A stretch of 64,000 bases of DNA from Ascaphus truei (Eukaryota > Chordata > Amphibia > Anura > Ascaphidae). This document shows positions 22,822 to 32,398 of the stretch, piece after piece; within the stretch, counting starts at the first letter, position 1; each line of letters starts with the position of its first letter. The position numbers were made by a program, and so were the translations under genes. The stretch is from contig CM071574.1 of the NCBI GenBank assembly GCA_036426205.1, forward strand, positions 15,463,725 to 15,527,724, given 5' to 3'. The notes under the pieces are model-generated. The model did not search any database and had not been told where the DNA came from. It saw only the letters and a program-made list of their open reading frames with translations.

Positions 22822-24196
22822 TCACCTTAACGGCTGTTCGGTCACTCCCATGGGAGTGTGACTGTCTGTGTCTGGAACTTTGAATTCTTCCCTTGAGGGG
22901 ATTGAGCTCTCTACTTGGTCATAGCTTGGTACGAAGCAAGGGCTCAGTGGGTCTAATACTGAATCTTCCGGAGCCACCTCCTGGGGTGAGCGCTCCCTGA
23001 GCCCTTTACCCGAAGCTCCGCCGGGAGGTGCTCTCTGTTGAGGGCCCCTTTGAGAGGTTCCCTCTTGTGGATCTTCCGGAACATCGGAGTTCCCTGACTC
23101 TTCTTCTGATGACATTTCCCCATCCAAGGGGGATGCCAGCCACTTCAAATCCCCCTCCTCCACTTGGGGAATAGGGAGCAAGTGATTACGATGCCAGGTT
23201 TTCACCCGGCCCTCCGAGTCTTTGATGCGGTAGACCGGAAGACCGGGCATTTGAGAGGCTACCTCGTACACTCCCTCCCGCCATCTATCGGCCAATTTAT
23301 GTTTCCCTGGTACCCCCAGTTTACGGAGAAGTACTGCATCGCCAGGTTTAATGTCTCTGTGTTTCACCTTATGATCATACCGCATTTTATTTCCGGCATT
23401 CAGTTTTTCAGTGGATCTTTCGGCTTGTACGTAGGCCCATTGCAGGTTCTCTTGTAATCGCTGCACATAGCGGAAATGTGTACTATTATGTATTCCATCA
23501 GTGTAGACTCTCAACTATATTTCCACAGGCAGGGCTAGCTTCCCAGCCAAACATGAGAAAGTACGACGAGAACCCAGTAGAATCGTGTCGTGTACAATTG
23601 TAAGTGTGGACCAGGGTCTCCATGTGCCAACTCCATTCAGGCTTTCTTTCTCCTGTTAGCGTGCCTAACATGTCTAGTAGGGTACGGTTGAACCGTTCCT
23701 GAAGGGCATCCCCTTCGGGGTGGTAGGGCTTAGTACGGGACTTTTTGATATGTAAGAGGTTCAGCAGTTCTTTGATTAATTTGCTTTCGAAGTCTCGTCC
23801 TTGATCGGAGTGGAGGCGTTGAGGAAGCCCATAATGCATAAAATACTTCTCCCAGAGCACCTTGGCCACCGTAATAGCTTTTTGATCTTTGGTCGAGAAG
23901 GCCTGGGCGTAACGGGTGTAATGATCCGTAATGACCAGCACATTTCCTATGCCATGGCTATCAGGTTCGATGCATAGGAAGTCCATACAAACTAAGTCCA
24001 TAGGCCCAGTACTCTTTAGGTGGCCCATTGGGGCAGCCCTAGTGGGCAAGGTCTTGCGCTGAATGCACCGCACACACCGTCGACAGTGATGCTCTACTGC
24101 TTCTCTCTTTTTTGGCCAGAAGAACCTATCTCTCACTAGTCCAAAAGTCTTGTCTACCCCCAAATGACCATGTTCGTCATGTAGAGCTTTCAGCAC
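22822..24196 (-). pseudogene. Ty3/gypsy integrase region, broken
   Basis: Two overlapping minus-strand frames cover the integrase. The upstream frame (24208-23498, its first codons supplied by the inserted transposon) has an HHCC-like zinc region (H10, H15, C45, C48) and a catalytic D76, D135, E171 triad with 35 residues between the second D and the E, as expected for retroelement integrases. The downstream frame (23514-22822) has the C-terminal core-binding part with LADRWREGVYEV and KTWHRNHLLP, then an acidic proline-rich tail. A frameshift near 23545 and a stop close by separate them. The Harbinger element at 24200 cuts the N-terminal end off from the RNase H region. The element is inactive. 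Confidence 0.85.
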
Positions 24197-24334
24197 TAAG
24201 GGCCTCATGCAGTAAGCGTCGATTAAGTGAAATCGGCAAGTTTACCGATTAGTCATGTTAATGGCGATTTTTCCTCTCCGTATGCAGTAAGTGCCGAATA
24301 CATTCAAAATCAACCCGAAAACAAATCCGCCCAC

Positions 24335-24482
24335 TCTCACGATGATTATATATACATATATACATATATACATACATATATACACACACACACACTATAC
24401 ATATAGTACAATATACACTTTATATATATATATATATATTTTTATGAGAGAGATATATTTATATATATATAGATACACACGT
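24335..24482. repeat. TA-rich microsatellite
   Basis: Runs of TATACA, CACACA and (TA)n lie near the left end of the Harbinger element. The tyrosine- and isoleucine-rich frame through it is translated repeat. Confidence 0.8.
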
Positions 24483-24742
24483 ATTTAAACTCATGCAGAC
24501 AGGTAGTTAACCAGACTTTCAAATACACACAGAAAAATATGTGGGAAAAAAACATTTCATTTTGCAGGTGTGTGTATTTACTGATATGGCTGTCTAAGCA
24601 CTATTTTCACACAGTGCTCTTTGTTATTTTTCTAGAAAACTCAATGTTACTGAAATAAGTGTAGGAATGTTTTCACAAACGAGATAAAAAAATGATACAT
24701 GTTTTTCCCACATTCGCCTATCACTAACCACAAAACTTAAAC

Positions 24743-24752
24743 CAATTAAAAG
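24743..24752 (+). promoter_or_regulatory. Possible core promoter of the forkhead ORF
   Basis: AATTAAAAGGACAC lies about 155 bases upstream of the chosen start codon and between two CCAAT-like boxes (ACCAATT at 24740 and CCAATTGG downstream). The transposase has a similar TTTAAAGGACGC upstream of its start. This is suggestive only. Confidence 0.25.
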
Positions 24753-24903
24753 GACACATCCAATTGGCGTTTGAAATAAGGAGTAAAAGTAGTTACTTTT
24801 GTTGACCTTGAAAACGAAACACAGGAATTTGTTAGCCATTGAGCAGAATCATTTTGATGAGCAAAGAAGACAGAACTGCACACATCTTTTGTGCTACTCT
24901 GAC

Positions 24904-25572
24904 ATGGCTGATGAATTCGTTAACCATATGAATCCCCTCTTAGGTTATAAGTACAAGGTTTCAGAAGCAATTTTAAACAGTCGCGGACACAAAGCAAGCA
25001 CACGCCAAATCTATGATTTGATTCGAGCTAAATATCCTTATTACCAAGACCGTAGGCATGCGCGGAATTTTAATTCCTCAATAAGATTCACTTTATCAAC
25101 TAATGACTTTTTTGAACGTGTGCAGGATAAGCTAGAACACACCTATGGTTTCTGGAAGATTGCAAAGGAAAAGCATTTTACCCTGAAAGAGGGCACATAT
25201 ATTGTTGTGAAAGGCATATTTATTCCTAATGCCAATAGCAATGGATCCGCTACTACTGTTCCGTGTGAATCGATACCTGCTGCAATATCTGCACCCTCCA
25301 TTCCTGAAACCCACATTGTACAACAACAAAAGTACTATGATTATGTACCAAGCCTTTCAGCTGAAAATGCATTGGAATGGGAACCAGAAGAAATGAACCT
25401 ACCTCCCGACCAATTGTTTGAAGAAAGCAGTGGCGATTCCTATGAGCGCTTCATGGAGGAGATGTGTGTCATACTGGATTCAGCGGGTGGGTCAAGCGTG
25501 GATGAAAATGCCTTGCATTTCTGGAGCGACCAGTTGCAGCCAGACGAAGAGTTAATTCTAGAAGAATGGTAA
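24904..25572 (+). CDS. Forkhead (winged-helix) domain protein encoded by the Harbinger element
   Basis: An intact 222-residue frame. The ATG at 24904 was chosen because it has a good context (GACATGG) and the upstream in-frame extension has no ATG. Residues about 13-100 match a forkhead domain in order: AILNSRGHKASTRQIYDLIR (helices 1-2), KYPYY, then SSIRFTLSTNDFFERV (recognition helix region) and GFWKIA in the wing. Against the usual NSIRHNLS, the N and H that contact DNA bases are S58 and F62, so binding specificity may differ. Residues about 150-222 are acidic with few basic residues (EWEPEEMNLPPD, DEELILEEW), like an activation or protein-binding tail. It faces the transposase in the same element. 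It probably binds DNA; a role in transposition is inferred. A host-gene origin cannot be excluded. Confidence 0.8.
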   Translation: MADEFVNHMNPLLGYKYKVSEAILNSRGHKASTRQIYDLIRAKYPYYQDRRHARNFNSSIRFTLSTNDFFERVQDKLEHTYGFWKIAKEKHFTLKEGTYIVVKGIFIPNANSNGSATTVPCESIPAAISAPSIPETHIVQQQKYYDYVPSLSAENALEWEPEEMNLPPDQLFEESSGDSYERFMEEMCVILDSAGGSSVDENALHFWSDQLQPDEELILEEW

Positions 25573-25860
25573 ATATAACAACCGTTATGCGTTGACTGTG
25601 CGTTTAAATGTTTTTTTTTTTTTTTTTTTTAACCACCATTTTCCCTTTCAATGCGTGGATACAGCGTAACATTGCAGACTGCATAACATGTAGCGATCAC
25701 AAAGAAATTGTTGCCGAATACAATATAGTATAACCTGAAAGAGTAGTACACATTGCTGACGGACTAAATATACGTACTTTCCTATCCCTTTAACCATATT
25801 AGCAACATTTTAACATAACTCTAACACATACCTGTTTTGTTATCATGCAACATTTAAAAG

Positions 25861-25887
25861 CGGGTCCACCACGTATGACGTGGGACC
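25861..25887. promoter_or_regulatory. CpG hairpin downstream of the forkhead ORF
   Basis: GGGTC-CA-CCACGT pairs with ACGTGG-GACCC around an ATG loop, inside a short CpG-rich patch (25855-26120) that also has CCCGCCCC and TGACGTCA-like motifs. It could be a second promoter, but no frame follows it closely. Confidence 0.3.
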
Positions 25888-26236
25888 CTTGTCATGGCCC
25901 AAGGCGTCCTTAAAAAGGATTACGGATGTAAGTCCCGCCCCCAAGCGACGTGCGCGCCTCAAAGCCTATTGGCTGTCATGTTTTGTTATAGTAACGGTAA
26001 CTGCAGTGTGTCATGTGTGCGGCTCAGTGTTTGTAGCCGTAAAGTGGGCGTTAGCCGAATGTTAATTGAGTGGGAGGAGTGTTAGCGTGCGTTTCACGCT
26101 GGTTTAACATGACGTCACACGTATTGCATTTGCGCATTGTGTTATCGGCCGTCCTTTCTGTCCAAACACGTCTGTTTAAAAAGAATACAGATGTACTCGT
26201 TTAGAACGAATGTAGTTTCGTATTCATTGTATTTGA

Positions 26237-26242
26237 AATAAA
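26237..26242 (+). terminator. Candidate polyadenylation signal for the forkhead transcript
   Basis: AATAAA followed by a T- and GT-rich stretch, about 665 bases after the stop codon. It is the nearest canonical signal on this strand. Confidence 0.4.
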
Positions 26243-26944
26243 GATTTTATGTTTAATGGTATTTTCAAGATGTATTGAACGCACAACGTACGCTTTGTTT
26301 TGCGCATGCGCTAACAGTTAGTGCAGCCAAGCGTGAAGTGCGTGCGCACACTAAGATGTGCGCGCACATTTTTCAGTATACAGGCAACGTTCACATCATA
26401 TACATAGTTATGCCTGCTACAAATTTAAAGAAACATTACATACTGATGTACACTTGTACTTCTAACATATAAGTGAGTGACGTGTGTATGTACACAATCA
26501 TATAGAGCTGTGTAATGCGTTGTCACGGATACATATATAGTAAGGTGCCATATTTGACCATCATGTGTTTGCTGTATTTCAGAGATGTCGGGGAAGATAC
26601 AATCGGATCAATGTATGATTTCAGAAGAGTCTACCTTTATATGAGATGATTGTGAGGAGGAGCCACCGACTACTATACTACATATGGAACTAATTTTATA
26701 TTGCTTGCAGCGCTTATTAACAAACAATTAAAAATGTGATACCCTTATGCCTATATTGCATAAGCACTTAATTAACATAATGATGTTGCAAAATAGTGCC
26801 TCATGAATTTTTATTGAGTGTTCTTTAATGACTACTATCATTTTATGGCATGGTGTGTTTTATATATAACAACCATTCCCACTCTGCTAACACATTTGTG
26901 AATTCTATTGTGTAATGGAACGTATGACTGTCGAAACTATGTAA

Positions 26945-27211
26945 CAATAATAATAATAATAATAATTATAATATGAGCATGTTCATGTATAGCGCTGCTA
27001 GTTGTACACAGCGCTTTACAGACACATTTTTCAGGCTGAGGTCCCTGGCCCGTGGAACGTACAATTTATTTTTTGCCGCCTGAGGCACAGGGAGATAAAG
27101 TGACTTGCCCAAGGTCACAAGGAGCCGACACCGGGAATTGAACCAGACTCCCCTGCTTCAAAATCTCAGTGCCAGTGTGTGTCTTTACTCACTGAGCCAC
27201 TCCTTCTCCCA
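26945..27211 (-). mobile_element. tRNA-derived MIR/CORE-like SINE
   Basis: Read on the minus strand, it starts with a tRNA-like head: an A-box-like TGGCTCAGTGAG (27188-27199) and a B-box GGTTCAATTCC (27134-27144). A MIR-like core TGACCTTGGGCAAGTCACTT (27098-27117) follows, then an L2-like tail with AAAGCGCTGTGTAC and AGCGCTATA, ending in (ATT)n. ATGTAA duplications flank it at 26939-26944 and 27212-27217. The L2-like tail suggests it was mobilised by L2-type LINEs, which are present in this window. The promoter boxes are well preserved. Confidence 0.8.
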
Positions 27212-27219
27212 ATGTAAAG

Positions 27220-28570
27220 GACACTTACAACCAACTAGCCATTTCTTGTTAAAAATCTCTTGTTACATGGGTATGTTGATAAAATGGTTTGGGACTGTAG
27301 CAAATAATGTTATTGGCCAGATGTTGTGGTCCCCTACAATGCATGATGTTCTGATTATGACATCAACATCATGTAATGAAGTACGTTTCTGTGTATATTT
27401 CATTAACCTAACTAACTATATTTTACTGTGTTTATTAAACGTTCTAAAAATACATAGTATAGTCAATATGATGATATAAGCTACCATAATAAAGCTGGTG
27501 TTATCATTTGTCGGTGTTATACATGGATCCTACACAAATTGATACAGACACAAACAGTTGTCTTACAAAGTGTGTCTATGCTAATGTGCACGTGATTGAC
27601 GTTACAATTGTGACAATACTTGACAATTATCATCATGATAATGATGAAGTGACGTGATTTATATTGCAAAAATATTACCAACATTGTCATATTGGTAAAT
27701 TATAAATGCTAAATGACAGTAACATTAGCGACAAATTTGTCTTCTCTGTTAACAGTTTAACACTTGGTACATGTAGGACACATCCACACACGTGTGACTT
27801 ATACATACACATGTCACAAATGTAAATTAATGTTGACTATTAATTCCTAGCATTACAAAACACCAACATTGCTAAATATAAGATGTAGTACGCATTGTTG
27901 TGATTGCAGGCATTCATGCATGGAGTTTTATGATCAGTCAATTTCATCCGTGATGAATGATCTCCCGTAAGTAAAGAAATAACTACAGTTATCCCCTTGT
28001 CTCCAAACACCTCTATATTACATTAATGGAATTTATAAGGAAACATACATAAAATGTGATGAAATGGGAGTAATCATTTTCTAATACAATGCACATGAAA
28101 GCTCAAGAGTAGCTAAATGCATATACATGATACAGAAAGTACATATATGTAACATTTGTGTTTAAACCAATATGTTGGGTTTTGACTTCAAATAATTATA
28201 GGAAGATTGATGTAGGCACATCTTATGAGAGATGTCAGCAAATATACATACCATGATCAGTCATACTGGAGATATACCTATAATGCAAAGGAACAATATA
28301 TAAATTGCAAACATTGACATGCCATCTTCAGTACCGTAAACAACACAGCAAAGTGTGTATTTGGTGTTAAATGTGCAACACCATGTATATTTCATGACAT
28401 TCAAAATGTAAATCAGGCTGGTGTACACATCATATGGATGTACATGTTACACTGCACCAATAACATTGTATGTAAGCATACTAGAAGCATGAATGAGTAT
28501 GGGCATAATATGTGTATTGTGTTAGCATAAGGAACAACACAATGCTAAAATATTAGTGCTTTGTTACCCC
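27220..28570. other. Noncoding interior of the Harbinger element
   Basis: AT-rich sequence between the two genes. No second Myb/SANT-like frame is visible here. The 124-codon plus-strand frame at 27105 starts within the SINE and is not supported. Confidence 0.5.
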
Positions 28571-28573
28571 AGT

Positions 28574-28579
28574 TTTATT
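28574..28579 (-). terminator. Candidate polyadenylation signal for the transposase
   Basis: TTTATT on the plus strand (AATAAA on the minus strand), about 215 bases past the transposase stop codon. Confidence 0.4.
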
Positions 28580-28792
28580 CACATACACACAACTAAAGTA
28601 CAATTGAAGAGGGATTATATAACCTGTGCAACAATAACATACTGGTGCCACATCCCTTTGTGCACACAGCAGAGAGAAGAAAGGTGTGCAACCCATATTC
28701 ATCTGTGTCCTACCAGAAGGGTATATAAAAAAACATTATTGTTAAGATAACATAATGTAAGTATAAAAGTAGAACTTGGAACATATATGTTT

Positions 28793-30110
28793 TTACTTAC
28801 AAGAAAAAAATGAATTGATGAGATTCTGGCGTGTCTGGCCACCACTGGCTGTTTGTTCATTTTCAGCAGCTACATGGGTGGGATGCTCGTCTACCACAGG
28901 CTCAGCTAGGTCTGACTGTACATTGTGCCTGAGTGCAACATTGTGCAAAATGCAACAGGCAAGGATAATATCAGACACTTTTTGAGGCTTGTATAGAAGA
29001 GCCCCACCAGTTCTGTCCAGACACCTAAATCTGGTCTTGAGTAGGCCAAATGTCCTCTCTATAACAGATCTTGTAGATATATGGGCTGCATTGTACCTGT
29101 CCTCTGCTTCAGTTTGAGGGTTTAGCACCGGAGTCAAGAGCCACGGCCTAATTCCGTATCCTGAGTCACCTATAATGAATGGAGCACACATAAGCTGACA
29201 TTAGTGATCAAATTGTACAATGCCAACATTCCTAAATAAAAATGTGTTTTGTGTTATAACATGTAAATGTGTACTCACCCAGCAGCCAACCATGTTCAAA
29301 ATGTCCCTCTTCGAACGCATGGAAGACTGAAGAGTTCCTCAGGATGGAGGAATCGTGACTGGAACCAGGGAATTTGGGTACCACATGCATTATCCTCATC
29401 GTCGCATCACATACCACCTGTACATTGAGTGAATGGTAGTGCTTACGATTGCGGTACACATGCTCACTCTGACTAGGTGCAATCAAAGCAACATGTGTGC
29501 AATCGATTGCACCCAGCACACATGGTATCCCTGCTATATTATAAAAGCCAGTCCTGACTTCCAGCCACTCTGTCGCCTCTGTAGGAAAATGAATATAATT
29601 CCTAGCGCGTCTATTGAGTGCATAGAGAAACTGGGTCAAGGCCCGCGAGAATGTAGATTGCGAGACCCCGCCCACTATGCCCACAGTTGTCTGGTATGAC
29701 GCGGAAGCAAGATAATGTAATGAGCACAGCATTTTAACAAGCCCAGGGACTGCACGACCTCTGGCTGTGAAAAAATCTAAATCTCCCCTTATCTCCTGAT
29801 AAAGAGCTAAGATTGCTGCTGAACTCAAACGATAGCGACTTACAATCTCCTCCTCACTCATCCCATCTAACAGGGTTCTCTCCCTGTACAGACGCGGACG
29901 AGGCACAACTTGTCTCCTCTGTCTTCTCCTCTGATCTCCTGTCCCTCTACCTGTCCCTCGGCCTGTCCCTCTCCCTGTCCCTGTCGTATCCGCGTGACTG
30001 TCCCTGTCACTGTCACTCGGTGTGTCCCTCCCTTGCCCTATATGATTCTCTTCATCATCAAGCATGTCATAGAAAAGAATGTTCCTCCGTCTCCTAAACA
30101 ATCTCAACAT
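28793..30110 (-). CDS. Harbinger (HARBI1-like) DDE transposase, two exons
   Basis: Exon 1 runs 30110-29279 and exon 2 29169-28793, separated by a 109-bp GT-AG intron (29278-29170; donor GTGAGT, acceptor TTATAG). Together they give 1,209 bp or 402 residues, close to the usual 350-430. The catalytic acids are visible: D203 in GAIDCTHV, D253 in KFPGSSHDSSIL, and E315 in VIERTFGLLK, with GDSGY just after the splice. The N-terminal 75 residues are arginine- and glycine-rich with a GTGRGTGRGTGRGTG repeat and may bind DNA or act as a nuclear signal. Residues about 80-170 are predicted helices with the helix-turn-helix-like region of the family. No stop or frameshift is seen, so the gene looks usable. 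A GTAAGT at the stop codon could be an alternative donor. Confidence 0.9.
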
Positions 30111-30149
30111 TTTGAAATGAGTAGCTGTGAATGAGCAGGTAATGGGCGT

Positions 30150-30160
30150 CCTTTAAATAG
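30150..30160 (-). promoter_or_regulatory. TATA-like box of the transposase gene
   Basis: On the minus strand CTATTTAAAG lies about 40 bases upstream of the transposase ATG, a plausible core promoter with a short leader. The following AAAGGACGC recalls the AAAAGGACAC upstream of the forkhead ORF. Confidence 0.4.
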
Positions 30161-30169
30161 GTATGTGAT

Positions 30170-31230
30170 GATGTCAGGTGACATAGTAAAATGCAAGGTG
30201 TTACATTAACATAATAAAGTACTTCTGTGGCAAGCTGTGTGCAGTTCTTGTTATAAGTATTTGTTGTGTGTATTCTGCAGGGAATGATGATATTTGGCAA
30301 TGATGTGACGTGAACCTTTGTAGAAACATTGCTTGCAAATAAATAGTTGCATGTGCAATGCATGTAACACTTGTGAACGCAACAGTCAGTCATGTAATTA
30401 GGCAAAAAGGCTGAGATTGACGTGGGAAAAGTTTTGTGTAACATGTGTAATTAGGCATGTTATTGTGACATGTTGACAACAATGAATAGTCGTGTGCATA
30501 TGCATGCATTTCTGTAAGGAGGATAGTTGGTATAGAATGAGTTAACAAGGTGTCCCAATGCTGAATTACTGTACATGTGTGTATAAGTTAGGTTGAAGTG
30601 CTTGTAATGCTACGGTTACAATGTAAACATGCAATGTGATTGATCGTCCAATAAGTGACGTCATGAAAATAGGGAGGACCAAACGTAGATGTAGACATGA
30701 GAATTTAGATGTACATGTACGTTTAAAGATGCGTGAAACATTACAAGCATTGTGTAATGTAAAGGAACATGAATATACTGTGTATGTGTGACATGTGTGA
30801 CATGTGTAACATCATGTAAATAATTGTCGCTCAGTTCAATAAAATGTGTGATATGATGTGAGGTTCTCCTTTAAGAGTTGAGTATAGTATTTTCCCTTGC
30901 CACATCATCACATGATGAGTAATGTGACCCGCAAATGCTGCAAACATGTAAAAGTATAATGTTATGCAAATAATACACGTCAGCTGTGACACAATGCAGG
31001 GAATGCCCCCACACTGTAATGCAAATGACGTTTGTATTGTGAGCAATGAAACGTAAACAGTACTATACTGTTATACGTCCCCGCTCCATTGACTCCATTG
31101 ATGTACAGAAGTTTTTTTTTTTCTAAGTGCCGTTGCGGCAGCCTTAGCGATCGTTCTCCCCTCCAAACTGCCAACTTTAGTTGGCGGGAGAAATTGGCCA
31201 TAACATCTCAATTTCGTAGTGCCGATCAGG
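30170..31230. other. Noncoding right part of the Harbinger element
   Basis: AT-rich DNA with many TGTGACATG-like short repeats near 30770-30830. Short minus-strand frames (30094-30444 and others) are not supported. The last 200 bases hold subterminal repeats built on CGATAAG and GCGATAA. Confidence 0.5.
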
Positions 31231-31450
31231 CCCGATAAGCTGTTTTTTTGTTGTTGAATCCAGCCGATTTAAAAAAGTGGCGATCAGTGGCGAAAACAGG
31301 CTTATCGGCAGGCGAATGGCCATAACAAAATAATCGGCTCCGAAACCTGGCGAAATCAAGCACTTATCGGCGCTTACTGAATCTCAAACCCAATTTTGCC
31401 TATAAAATGGCGATAATTCCCTTATCAACGCTTACTGCATGAGGCCCTTA

Positions 31451-32398
31451 GTACTGCAGTCGTTTTGGTAGCACTAATTGTCGTCTATTCGGATGGTTAT
31501 GATATTCTACAACTCGGTATAGCAAATTGTCTTGCATTTCAAATTTGTCCGCTTCCCGCATCAGTATACCTCCTACATCCCCCGGAGCCTGTCGAAGGAG
31601 GGCCGGGCGATTGTGTCTGATAGCATATCGAATTGCCCCGGCGACCGGGTCTTGTTCCTGGTACCGTACCATATCTTTCCAGGCTATGATCTTGTGGTGT
31701 AACATGCATGCCACTGGGGTCGCGATAGGCTTCGGGTATAGCGGTTGAGGTACACCCTAGGGAGTCGGCCACTCGTAATTCAGAGAACGCCACTTGGTCA
31801 TTAACTATGGCAGCGGTGCAACATAGGGCCCTTATTCCGGGTCCCGGGATTTCTTCCCACTGATCTTCATCAAGAGTAGTGGCCAACCCTGGTCGCCTAG
31901 ACAGGGCGTCCGCTCCAATGTTCAAGGGGCCCGGCTTGTATTTCAAGGTGAAATTGTAATTGAATAAAGCAGCCAGCCAGCGATGGCCGGCCGCATCGAG
32001 TTTGGCGGATGTCATGATGTAGGTGAGGGGATTATTGTCGGTCCGCACCTCGAACGACACACCGTACAGGTAGTCCCGAAGTTTGTCCACAATGGCCCAC
32101 TTAAGGGCTAAGAACTCGAGTTTGTGCACTGGGTAATTCTGCTCGCTGGCAGTGAGACTGCGGCTGATATACGCGACGGGTCGCAATCCCTCGGGATATT
32201 TTTGATGCAAAACTGCTCCTAGACCGCTCAGGCTAGCATCCACATGTAGTATATAGGGTTGTTCGGGGTTGGCGTAGGCCAGCACGGGAGCTGCCGTCAG
32301 ACTCAGTTTCAGGTCTCTAAAAGCTTGTTCACACGCAGGTGTCCATTTGTCCCTGAAAGGCTGTCGGGCAGGGTTGGCCTTTTTTCTGTGCTTCATAT
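31451..32398 (-). pseudogene. Ty3/gypsy RT thumb, RNase H and linker, broken
   Basis: The minus-strand frame has the RT-connection text (PACEQAFRDLKLSLTAAPVL) followed by RNase H with its acidic residues: HVDASLSGLG, HKLEFLALKW and RTDNNPLTY, then GADALSRRPG. A frameshift near 31735 moves the linker to the integrase into another frame ending at 31448, where the Harbinger element begins. The RT palm, protease and gag are missing, because the copy is cut off near 32398 against an L1-type fragment. It belongs to the same insertion as the integrase at 22822-24196. Confidence 0.85.

Larger units (their letters stand above)
24200..31447. mobile_element. PIF/Harbinger DNA transposon, 7,248 bp, with forkhead ORF
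   Basis: Terminal inverted repeats are GGGCCTCATGCAGTAAGCGT on the left and ACGCTTACTGCATGAGGCCC on the right, followed by subterminal repeats of the same core. The flanking triplets are TAA (24197-24199) and TTA (31448-31450), a 3-bp TWA target with one mismatch. Excision of the element with one triplet restores the gypsy pol frame across the junction, so the boundaries are secure. It carries two convergent genes: a forkhead-domain ORF on the plus strand and a two-exon DDE transposase on the minus strand. A SINE is inserted at 26945-27211. The rest is noncoding. Confidence 0.9.

Noticed and set aside
24799..24903. An N-terminal extension of the forkhead ORF
   Set aside because: The in-frame extension has no ATG; it would need a TTG start. 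The ATG at 24904 has good context and begins just before the domain.
26584..26643. Short open stretch starting MSGKIQ as a second Harbinger protein
   Set aside because: It is under 25 codons and has no domain; kept only as a possible alternative exon.
27097..27211. A tRNA gene from the A- and B-box
   Set aside because: No cloverleaf or anticodon arm is evident, and the core and L2-like tail identify a SINE.
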